Shown: positions 1-5,553, numbered from the stretch's first letter. The stretch is 6,243 nt of DNA from JBBDWZ01 sp050732575 (GCA_050732575.1 JBOHRF010000306.1:1-6243); one strand, 5' to 3'. The notes: generated from the letters alone by a model not told the origin. Numbers and translations: made by a program.

Positions 1-27
1 CGGTCGTAGCGAGCGTATCGGGGTGGG

Positions 28-55
28 CAATCCAAATTGATGCGGGAGGTCGTAC
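28..55 (+). promoter_or_regulatory. Putative ECF-sigma promoter of the TonB receptor gene
   Basis: CAATCC (28-33) and CGTAC (51-55) are separated by exactly 17 bases. The same two words with the same spacing recur upstream of the DUF4331 operon (4008-4035), although the 17 spacer bases are otherwise unlike. The -35-like half resembles the CCATCC that I recall for SigK-type ECF factors controlled by RskA anti-sigma factors, and such a pair is encoded directly downstream. Transcription would start near 61-63 and give a leader of about 22 bases that contains the strong ribosome binding site at 72-80. No competing sigma-70 type -35/-10 pair stood out in 1-83. Assignment to this sigma factor is inference. 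Confidence 0.55.
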
Positions 56-83
56 TACTCCTGAATCTATTGGAGGAGGTAGC

Positions 84-2333
84 GTGCGGCTGGAATTCCT
101 GGCAGCGCTTGGGCTCGGGTTTCTGATGAGTGCGCCGGTGCAGGCGCAAGTGCGCATGGCCGGGCGGGTTGTCGAGTCGGAGTCGGGCGCGCCGGTGGCG
201 GGCGCGGTGGTCTATGTGAGCGGCGGCACCGTGCATACACTGAGCGGCCCGTTGGGCAGTTTTGCGCTGCAGGTGCGAGCGCTGCCGGCGCGGCTGATTG
301 CGGCGCGCTTGGGGTTGAAGCCCGACACGCTTTTTATCACCTCCGTGCAACCCATCGAGTTTCGCCTGGCGCCGGCGGCTCTGGCCATGGAGCCCATCCT
401 GATTGCCACGGAGCGCACGTTTTCCGTGGCTTCGTCATCCGTGGTGCGCGATCTGGACATCCGGCTGCGCCCGCGTGATTCCTCGCAGCGACTGCTGTCC
501 CTGACACCCGGCCTGGTCATCGCCCAACACGCGGGCGGCGGCAAGGCGGAGCAGATTTTTCTGCGCGGCTTCGATGCGGACCACGGTACCGACATCGCAA
601 TCTCTGTGGATGGCATCCCGGTCAACATGGTGTCTCACGCGCATGGTCAGGGTTATGCGGACCTGCATTTTCTGTTGCCGGAAGTTGTCGAGCGCGTGGA
701 AACGCGCAAAGGTGCCTACGATGTGCGCGATGGCGATTTCGCAACGGCCGGTGTGGTACAGTTTCGCACGCGCGATCGCATTGATGCGCCCGCGCTGAGT
801 GTGCGTACGGGCAGTTTTGGTGCGCGCCAGGTCATGGCCATGGTGCCGCTGGGTTTGCCAACGGGCAGCGGCGGCTATGTGGCCGGCAGCTGGCAGCAGG
901 CGAACGGACCATTCCAGGCGACGCAGAATCATCGACGGGCCAACCTGTTTGGCAAATGGACGGCGCCGCTGCGAGCGGGACTGGCCAGCCTGAGCATTTC
1001 GGGCATGGACGCGCAGTGGAACGCGTCCGGCCAGGTGCCGCAGCGCGCCATTGCTTCCGGTCAGATCACGCGCTTTGGCGCCATCGATCCTACGGAAGGC
1101 GGAAACACGTCACGTTATGATGTTCGAGCGCACGTGCGCAGTCGCGATGATCGCGCCGTTCGCTGGGAAGCCATGGCCTTCGCCACGCGCTACCGCTTTC
1201 AGCTTTTCTCGAACTTTACCTTTGCACTCAACGATTCCATCAACGGCGATGGCATCGAACAGGTAGATCGGCGGGCCATGCTGGGTGCGCGCATGGAGCT
1301 GAGCGCAGAAGACTCGTTGCTTGGTCGACCGGGCATCTGGTCGACCGGTACCACCGTGCGCCATGACGCAATGGCCGTGGCGCTGCACAACCAGAGCGCA
1401 CGTGTGCGACGGGACACGCGCACGGATGACCGGATTGGCCAGACGCATCTGGCGGGTTGGTTGAAGCGAGATGTACAGATCAGCCAGGCTACGCGCATAC
1501 AGCTGGGTGTGCGCGGCGATGCGTTCCGTTTCGATGTGACCGATAGCCTGGAGGATACGGACAACGGTCTCCCGCACGGGTCTGGTTTGCGCTGGTCAGG
1601 CCTGGTCTCGCCGCGCGCCGGACTGGCTACTGCACTGGATGAGTCAACAACACTCTTTGCCAGCGGCGGTCTTGGTTTTCATTCCAATGATGCGCGTGAT
1701 GTGGTGCGTGGACCGGAAGGCGCGCGCGTGCTGCCGCGCGCTCTCAGCGCGGAGCTCGGACTGCGCCGTTCCTGGAAAGCGGGCAGTCTGGGGCTTGCGG
1801 CATGGCTCACTGATTTGCAGAGCGAGCTGGTTTTCGTGGGTGATGAAGGCTCCACAGAAGCCAGTGGCGCCACACGACGTGTTGGCATCGATGCGGAAGC
1901 ACGACTGCGCCTGCTGCCCTGGCTGTGGGCCGATGCCGACCTGAATCTGTCACGCGGACGGTTCCGTGCTGTGCCCGATGGCCAGGACGCGATACCACTG
2001 GCGCCTACGTTGACCTCCACGGGCGGGCTGCAAGCTGGCGGCAGCGGACCGCTGTCCAGCGGAGTGCGCTATCGATTGATTGGCGGGCGGGCGGCCGACG
2101 AGGCGAACACGGTGCGGGCTCGCCAGTCACACGTGTGGGAGGCGTTTGCCGGCTGGGAACGGGGTCGGCTGCGGTTGAACCTGGCGGTCGACAATCTGTT
2201 CGATGTGGCCTGGAACGAAGCCCAGTTTGCCACTACGTCGCGCCTGCGCGGTGAACTCGAGCCAGTCACGGAACTGCACTTCACGCCCGGCGCGCCCCGC
2301 AGTTTCATTCTGGGCGCGGAGGTTCGATTCTGA
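84..2333 (+). CDS. TonB-dependent outer-membrane receptor with carboxypeptidase-like N-terminal domain
   Basis: This is a 749-residue outer-membrane active-transport receptor that would use TonB/ExbBD energy; its substrate is unknown. A signal peptide covers about residues 1-21 (LMSAPVQA, then QV). A carboxypeptidase-regulatory-like beta-sandwich follows (about 24-96, GRVVESESGAPVAGAVVYV). A possible TonB box is EPILIA (103-108). The plug domain (about 115-230) carries FLRGFDADHGTDIAISVDG and a His-rich segment, NMVSHAHGQGYADLHF (181-196). The rest is a beta-barrel ending in FILGAEVRF, with the terminal Phe usual for barrel proteins. The GTG start is supported by GGAGGAGGT at 72-80, 3 bases upstream, and by the intact signal peptide; the next in-frame ATG (codon 15) would destroy that peptide. 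The DHGTD...SHAHGQGYADL plug signature marks a recognisable receptor subfamily without, to my knowledge, a settled substrate. The sigma gene begins within 8 bases of the stop or even overlaps it, so the genes are probably co-transcribed. Confidence 0.93.
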   Translation: MRLEFLAALGLGFLMSAPVQAQVRMAGRVVESESGAPVAGAVVYVSGGTVHTLSGPLGSFALQVRALPARLIAARLGLKPDTLFITSVQPIEFRLAPAALAMEPILIATERTFSVASSSVVRDLDIRLRPRDSSQRLLSLTPGLVIAQHAGGGKAEQIFLRGFDADHGTDIAISVDGIPVNMVSHAHGQGYADLHFLLPEVVERVETRKGAYDVRDGDFATAGVVQFRTRDRIDAPALSVRTGSFGARQVMAMVPLGLPTGSGGYVAGSWQQANGPFQATQNHRRANLFGKWTAPLRAGLASLSISGMDAQWNASGQVPQRAIASGQITRFGAIDPTEGGNTSRYDVRAHVRSRDDRAVRWEAMAFATRYRFQLFSNFTFALNDSINGDGIEQVDRRAMLGARMELSAEDSLLGRPGIWSTGTTVRHDAMAVALHNQSARVRRDTRTDDRIGQTHLAGWLKRDVQISQATRIQLGVRGDAFRFDVTDSLEDTDNGLPHGSGLRWSGLVSPRAGLATALDESTTLFASGGLGFHSNDARDVVRGPEGARVLPRALSAELGLRRSWKAGSLGLAAWLTDLQSELVFVGDEGSTEASGATRRVGIDAEARLRLLPWLWADADLNLSRGRFRAVPDGQDAIPLAPTLTSTGGLQAGGSGPLSSGVRYRLIGGRAADEANTVRARQSHVWEAFAGWERGRLRLNLAVDNLFDVAWNEAQFATTSRLRGELEPVTELHFTPGAPRSFILGAEVRF

Positions 2334-2341
2334 TCCTCGCC

Positions 2342-3016
2342 TTGCGACCATCCGCCGCGCCCGCGCATCGTAGAGCGGACCGCAGCACTCCTGATCCCGA
2401 TCATATTAGGCGCTTGGTCAAAGCGGAGTCGTCCAGCCCAGACCGGGAACTCGTCTCGCGACTTGCGCAGGGTGACGAGCAAGCGTTGGCTATGCTGTAC
2501 GATCGTTTTGGCAGCATGGCCTTTGCGCTCGCGCAGCGCATCCTCGGTGATGCCGCGGATGCCGAAGAGACAGTAGCCGACGCATTCATTCAGGCGTGGA
2601 CATCGGCGCAGACGTTCGATCCGGCGCGCGCCAGTGTACCCGCCTGGCTGTGCATGATTACGCGCACGCGCGCACTCGATCGGCTGCGCGCGCGCAAACG
2701 GCGGGCTCGCATCATTGAGGAAGCGGCCGTGCAGAGTGCGGGAACAGAAGCCGCCGCTGTGCCGCTGGGATCATTGAGCGTGTCGCCTGACCGTCTGGCC
2801 GAACAAAACGATCTGCGCGAGCGCGTGGTCCAATCTCTGGCCGCCCTGCCTGACAACCAAAGGCAAGTGATTGAGCTGGCCTATTTTGGTGGGCTATCCC
2901 ACAGCGAGATTGCAGACCGGCTGAACGAGCCGCTGGGCACGGTAAAAACACGAGTGCGCGCCGCCATGAGCAAACTGCGTGACGCTCTCACGGCGTATCA
3001 ATTTGTAAATGAGTAA
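2342..3016 (+). CDS. ECF-type RNA polymerase sigma factor, SigK-like
   Basis: This cytoplasmic extracytoplasmic-function sigma factor should direct RNA polymerase to a small regulon and be held inactive by the anti-sigma factor encoded next. Counting from 2342, region 2 spans about residues 35-105 (GDEQALAMLYDRFGSMAFAL, then DAEETVADAFIQAW and the promoter-melting part SVPAWLCMITRTRALDRLRA). Region 4 spans about 166-215 (LPDNQRQVIELAYFGGLSHS, then the helix-turn-helix EIADRLNEPLGTVKTRVRAAMSKLR). No ATG or GTG occurs in frame before region 2. Candidate starts are TTG 2342 (used here, without a well-placed ribosome binding site), CTG 2330 (7 bases after GGAGG, overlapping the receptor stop) and TTG 2414 (weak AGG, 3 bases away). 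The first ~33 residues are not conserved-looking and may be untranslated. The 3' end overlaps the anti-sigma gene by 8 bp, so the two are translationally coupled. Family call is firm; the start is not. Confidence 0.9.
   Translation: MRPSAAPAHRRADRSTPDPDHIRRLVKAESSSPDRELVSRLAQGDEQALAMLYDRFGSMAFALAQRILGDAADAEETVADAFIQAWTSAQTFDPARASVPAWLCMITRTRALDRLRARKRRARIIEEAAVQSAGTEAAAVPLGSLSVSPDRLAEQNDLRERVVQSLAALPDNQRQVIELAYFGGLSHSEIADRLNEPLGTVKTRVRAAMSKLRDALTAYQFVNE
2348..2373 (+). promoter_or_regulatory. Weak candidate for a sigma autoregulatory promoter
   Basis: CCATCC (2348-2353) is followed after 15 bases by CGTAG (2369-2373). It resembles the CAATCC-N17-CGTAC elements at 28-55 and 4008-4035, but the spacer is 2 bases shorter and each half differs by one base. 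It would place a transcription start near 2380, which only makes sense if translation starts at TTG 2414 rather than upstream. Autoregulation is usual for ECF sigma factors. A chance match in GC-rich sequence is quite possible. Confidence 0.25.
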
Positions 3017-3797
3017 CGATCACATCTGGACCGAGTATGCCGCGTCGTATGCGTTGGGCGCGCTGGACTCCGAAGATCGGGTGGCCTTCGAGGCGCACCT
3101 AACCGGCTGTGCCGCGTGCCGGGCAGAGGTGCAGGCCTATCAGGATGTCACCGGTCTGATAGGGCAATCCGCGCCGCCCGTGGCCGCACCGCCCCAACTC
3201 AAGCACAGAATACTGGCCGAGGCCCGGAAGGTTCGTCCCATCACGTCCGTGGCAACGCTCAAGTTAAAGCGGCCGCGCTCGAGCGTGCTGCCCTGGTTGT
3301 TGGCGGCGGCATCCATCGTGGTCGCACTGAGCCTGGGCCTGTTCTATACGCAGGAGCGCGCGGCGCGGCTGGCTGCCCAGAACGACGTGCAGACTGCGCA
3401 AACGCAACTGGCAATAACACGCAGTGAAGTGGCTCGAAACGATTCCGTCCTGGCCGCGTTGCTGGCGCCCGACCTGCAAACCGCGGCACTTGCAGCTCAG
3501 GGCAGACCTCCCTCGGCGCGGCTGTACTACAGCCGCGACCGCAACACCGTGGTACTGACCGCACACGATCTGCAGCCTGCACCTAGCGGCCGCACGTACC
3601 AGCTGTGGGGCATTGCCGACGGTCAGGCGGTCAGCCTGGGCACGTTCAACACGGGGTCCAACGGAAGCGCCGTGGTGACGCTGGTGGTCCCGGCTGGCGC
3701 ACGTTTCCAGGTCAGTGCTATCACCGATGAGCCTGCGGGCGGCTCACCTCAGCCCACTACCACGCCCTTCCTGGTCGGCAACTGGAGCGCACCGTAA
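3009..3797 (+). CDS. RskA-family membrane anti-sigma factor with zinc-binding domain
   Basis: This 262-residue protein should bind and restrain the upstream-encoded sigma factor. The cytoplasmic N-terminus is a ZAS-type zinc-binding anti-sigma domain with H30, C34 and C37 in the order HX3CX2C (AHLTGCAACRAEV), within the YAASYALGALDSEDRVAFEA context typical of RskA proteins. A single membrane span covers about residues 94-113 (LPWLLAAASIVVALSLGLFY). A polar, Gln/Ala-rich helix follows (about 115-147), possibly a short coiled coil in the periplasm. The C-terminal sensor domain (about 155-260) has the RskA-like features RTYQLWGIADGQAVSLGTF and FQVSAITDEPAGG. The ATG at 3009 lies inside the last codons of the sigma gene. 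In known RskA systems, regulated proteolysis of the anti-sigma factor frees the sigma factor; that this happens here is inferred. The signal sensed is unknown. Confidence 0.92.
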   Translation: MSNDHIWTEYAASYALGALDSEDRVAFEAHLTGCAACRAEVQAYQDVTGLIGQSAPPVAAPPQLKHRILAEARKVRPITSVATLKLKRPRSSVLPWLLAAASIVVALSLGLFYTQERAARLAAQNDVQTAQTQLAITRSEVARNDSVLAALLAPDLQTAALAAQGRPPSARLYYSRDRNTVVLTAHDLQPAPSGRTYQLWGIADGQAVSLGTFNTGSNGSAVVTLVVPAGARFQVSAITDEPAGGSPQPTTTPFLVGNWSAP

Positions 3798-3826
3798 CAG
3801 ATCGGATCAGGAAGTTCGTTTAACGG

Positions 3827-3945
3827 ATTCGGGAGCGTAGCACGGGTGCGGGAGCGGCAGTGGGCGGGAGCGGGTTGTGTCCGAGCGGATGCACGCGCAG
3901 CGCCCGCCCGCTACCTGCTCCCGCTATGCGCTCCCGCTCCCGAAT
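3827..3945. repeat. Large imperfect inverted repeat built of GGGAGCG units
   Basis: The outer arms ATTCGGGAGCG (3827-3837) and CGCTCCCGAAT (3935-3945) are perfect complements. Between them, GGGAGCG occurs three times on the + strand (3831-3837, 3850-3856, 3866-3872). It is mirrored by CGCTCCC at 3929-3935 and 3935-3941 and by the variant TGCTCCC at 3916-3922. Further pairs are GCGGGAGC (3848-3855) with GCTCCCGC (3917-3924), and GGGCGGG (3862-3868) with CCCGCCC (3903-3909). The whole could fold into one long interrupted hairpin. It begins about 30 bases after the anti-sigma stop. No T-tract follows, so it is not a standard intrinsic terminator, though it could slow polymerase or protect an mRNA end. 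It may be a REP-like or mobile simple-repeat element. Confidence 0.7.
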
Positions 3946-4007
3946 GGCCACGGTCAAAGATCTGACGCTCGCTCGCCTGCTGCGCCGCTCAATTCTCGGC
4001 GCTACAC
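3946..4007. other. Remaining non-coding part of the 278-bp gap before the DUF4331 operon
   Basis: Between the GGGAGCG inverted repeat and the putative promoter at 4008 I see no gene, no RNA gene and no convincing sigma-70 promoter. The antisense reading frame over this stretch (3820-4158) has no recognisable domain and no credible ribosome binding site. Confidence 0.5.
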
Positions 4008-4035
4008 CAATCCGTTTGTGGTGACAGTGACGTAC
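4008..4035 (+). promoter_or_regulatory. Putative ECF-sigma promoter of the DUF4331 operon
   Basis: CAATCC (4008-4013), 17 bases, then CGTAC (4031-4035): the same element, with identical spacing, as that upstream of the TonB receptor (28-55). The spacer includes two hexamers, GGTGAC (4020-4025) and AGTGAC (4026-4031), related to the array at 5398-5445. Transcription would start near 4041-4043 and give a leader of about 33 bases with the GGAGG ribosome binding site at 4066-4070. Recognition by the sigma factor encoded at 2342-3016 is inferred from proximity and from the SigK-like -35 half. Confidence 0.55.
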
Positions 4036-4074
4036 CTCTGAGCGACAACGAATTCTCTCTTGCTCGGAGGTACG
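4031..4074 (+). promoter_or_regulatory. Inverted repeat covering the ribosome binding site of the first DUF4331 gene
   Basis: CGTACCTCTGAGC (4031-4043) pairs with GCTCGGAGGTACG (4062-4074): twelve Watson-Crick pairs and one U-G wobble. A further G-U (4044/4061) and A-U (4045/4060) pair extend the stem to 15 pairs and leave a 14-base loop. The 3' arm contains the whole GGAGG ribosome binding site (4066-4070) and ends one base before the ATG at 4076, so in RNA it would hide the site. The 5' arm also contains the CGTAC of the putative -10. A transcript starting from that promoter would therefore lack nearly all of the 5' arm, while one reading through from upstream would carry it. It could instead be a DNA operator. 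Confidence 0.6.
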
Positions 4075-4075
4075 C

Positions 4076-4804
4076 ATGTTCAAAGCATTCCCAAAGCACA
4101 GAGTGCTGCTGGCGGCACTGGTGATTGGTGGTTTGGGCTCGCTCGTGGCGGTGGGCACAACGATCGGTTCAGATCACCAGGACACACCCGAGGTGGAACT
4201 CAGCCCGCGCATGGACATCAATGATGTCTATGCGTTTCCGGGTTCGAGCGACGATCGCATCGTGCTGGTCATGACCACGTCATCGCCGCTCACACCTGCG
4301 CAAGCGACTACGGCGTCATTCGATCCGAATCTGCTCTATCAGCTGAAGATCGATAACACGGGTGACGCGATCGAGGACCTGGTGCTGCAGCTCACCTTCG
4401 AAGGCATGGGCGCGAGTCAGCGCGTGCGTTTGTACGGGCCGACGCGGCCCGAGATGGCGGGCCCACGCAACACGATTGTAGCCGATGCCGCGCAACTGAC
4501 GGGCAGCTTCAACTCGCCGTTTGGTTCAGCCAGCAACATCCAGGTTTTTGCGGGCCCGCGAGACGATCCGTTCTTTCTCGATCTCGAGCAGTTCTTCCGC
4601 ATCATTCCCGATCGTCGTCCCGTGAGCGGTCCGCTGGCGCAGTTGCCGGACCAACCGTCGGCAAGCTCGTTCCGCGCGCCCGGACAGGCAGTGGACTATC
4701 TGCGCGGCCTCAATACGCTGGCCATAGTGATCGAGCTGCCCGAGTCGCTGCTGACGGTGGGCGGCACGGCCAAGCTCGGCATCTGGGGCACCATCAGCCG
4801 GTAA
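4076..4804 (+). CDS. DUF4331-family protein, N-terminal half, exported or membrane-anchored
   Basis: This 242-residue protein has a basic start (MFKAFPKHR) and a hydrophobic stretch at about residues 10-30, acting as signal peptide or membrane anchor; the mature part should face the periplasm. Family features are SDHQDTP (32-38, the usual SSH.EAP-like start), DINDVYAFPG (47-56), SPLTPA, YQLKIDNTGDAIEDLVLQLT (the D-N-x-G-D-A-x-E-D element typical of DUF4331), FAGPRDDPFFLDL, and the end LGIWGTISR. It stops where single-chain DUF4331 proteins would continue into the R-x-GNPLV segment, and that segment opens the next gene. The biochemical role of the family is unknown to me. A GGAGG at 4066-4070, 5 bases upstream, fixes the ATG. 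The next gene follows after 39 bases, so the two are very likely one operon. Confidence 0.85.
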   Translation: MFKAFPKHRVLLAALVIGGLGSLVAVGTTIGSDHQDTPEVELSPRMDINDVYAFPGSSDDRIVLVMTTSSPLTPAQATTASFDPNLLYQLKIDNTGDAIEDLVLQLTFEGMGASQRVRLYGPTRPEMAGPRNTIVADAAQLTGSFNSPFGSASNIQVFAGPRDDPFFLDLEQFFRIIPDRRPVSGPLAQLPDQPSASSFRAPGQAVDYLRGLNTLAIVIELPESLLTVGGTAKLGIWGTISR

Positions 4805-4843
4805 CGACAGAACAACTACGACCTTTCAAGAGGAATAACGACA

Positions 4844-5392
4844 ATGACGAATCGATTCAAGATTGCTGCAGTGGTTCTGCTCGGACTCACGGCCATGGTC
4901 ACTGCATGCGACAACGAAGGTGATGACGGCGTGGGGCCGGATGAGACGCGGGTCTTCAGCCAGGTCGAGCGGCTGGGCAATCCACTGGTGAGCGAAGTCA
5001 CGTTTGCCAAGCGTGACCATGGATTTCATAACACGACCGGCCCACAGACGGACGTGAGCAATGGCTTCCGCACCAAAGTGGAAGCGTTCGTGACCGGCGT
5101 AGCAGGTCGAGAGGCATCGTTGGCCACGACGCTCTCCGGCGTACTCATCCCGGACATGCTCATCGTGCAAACCGACAGGCCGGGCAATACCGCCGGCTGG
5201 CTGACCTGGGCGCTCGCCAATGGGTACGGCGGCCGCAAGCTGAGTGATGACGTTGTCGATGCCGGTCTGGCGGCGATTTTCGGTGCGCTGCTCAACCCGC
5301 GCAATGTCAGCGCTGGTCTGTCGACCGACAATGTGAACGCGAACGACAAGGCGTTTGGAACTGCGTTTCCCTATCTGGCCTCGCCGAATTAG
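4844..5392 (+). CDS. DUF4331-family lipoprotein, C-terminal half
   Basis: This 182-residue lipoprotein has an n-region MTNRFK, a hydrophobic core, and the lipobox VTAC with the lipidated cysteine at residue 22. Asp follows at +2, which in enteric bacteria would favour the inner membrane, though that rule need not hold here. The mature part matches the C-terminal portion of DUF4331 proteins: QVERLGNPLVSEVTF (about 41-55), LIPDMLIVQTDRPGNTAGWL, GGRKLSDDVVDAGLAAIFGA, then NVNANDKAFGTAFPYLASPN at the C-terminus. With the preceding gene it reconstitutes a full-length family member in two separately exported pieces, so the two probably bind each other. AGAGGA at 4829-4834 lies 9 bases before the ATG. 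The gap to the TPR gene is 53 bases and carries a hexamer array. Function unknown. Confidence 0.85.
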   Translation: MTNRFKIAAVVLLGLTAMVTACDNEGDDGVGPDETRVFSQVERLGNPLVSEVTFAKRDHGFHNTTGPQTDVSNGFRTKVEAFVTGVAGREASLATTLSGVLIPDMLIVQTDRPGNTAGWLTWALANGYGGRKLSDDVVDAGLAAIFGALLNPRNVSAGLSTDNVNANDKAFGTAFPYLASPN

Positions 5393-5396
5393 CAAA

Positions 5397-5553
5397 AGGT
5401 GACGGTGACGGCGACGGTGACAGTAACGGCGAAGGAGATTGAGACATGAGGAACAGACTGGGTATCCTGGTGGCCGTCACAGGACTGGTCACGCTCGTCG
5501 TGCTACGGTCGGTAGACCGGGCCGAACCGGCGCCGTCGCCGTCACCGTCACCT
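5397..5553. repeat. Perfect 21-bp inverted repeat flanking the start of the TPR gene
   Basis: Arm 5397-5417 and arm 5533-5553 are exact reverse complements over 21 bases, separated by 115 bases that hold the ribosome binding site and first 29 codons of the TPR gene. Both arms consist of GGTGAC-type hexamers, in opposite orientation. The right arm coincides exactly with seven codons (P30 to P36, PSPSPSP) of the TPR protein. The match could reflect insertion or copying of the same simple repeat in both orientations. In RNA it would form a long-range stem. Confidence 0.85.
5398..5445 (+). repeat. Degenerating hexamer array (GGTGAC)n containing a ribosome binding site
   Basis: Eight consecutive 6-base units run up to the TPR start codon: GGTGAC, GGTGAC, GGCGAC, GGTGAC, AGTAAC, GGCGAA, GGAGAT, TGAGAC, then ATG at 5446. 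Most units share a purine-rich first half and a GAC/AAC-like end, and divergence rises toward the gene. The GGAG of the ribosome binding site (5434-5437) is the seventh unit in this phase. It starts six bases after the stop of the DUF4331 lipoprotein gene. No promoter or terminator is evident in the 53-base gap. Confidence 0.75.

Noticed and set aside
37..72. Sigma-70 style promoter with TTGATG as -35
   Set aside because: No acceptable -10 hexamer lies at 16-18 bases; the ECF-like element fits better.
51..82. Ribosome-binding-site-hiding hairpin upstream of the receptor, like that at 4031-4074
   Set aside because: The bases after CGTAC are only partly complementary to the GGAGGAGGTAG region. 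Pairing needs bulges and is not convincing.
435..932. Open frames on the - strand within the receptor gene (also 212-628 and 1110-1577)
   Set aside because: They lie fully within well-supported receptor coding sequence, and their products show no domain or export signal.
3827..3945. CRISPR array or intrinsic terminator
   Set aside because: The units are 7 bases long, irregularly spaced and mirrored, so this is not a CRISPR. No T-tract follows the hairpin, so it is not a classic terminator.
3820..4158. Antisense frame across the intergenic region before the DUF4331 operon
   Set aside because: It runs through the GGGAGCG inverted repeat and into the DUF4331 signal sequence. The product is repeat-derived and Arg/Pro-rich with no recognisable fold.
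4978..5005. Third CAATCC-N17-CGT match
   Set aside because: It lies inside conserved coding sequence (GNPLVSEVTF) of the DUF4331 lipoprotein and lacks the full CGTAC. It is best explained by codons and serves as a measure of chance matches.
4826..5395. Open frame of 189 codons on the - strand covering the whole DUF4331 lipoprotein gene
   Set aside because: It mirrors a gene with a clear lipobox and family motifs, has no recognisable domain, and has a composition typical of antisense frames in GC-rich DNA.
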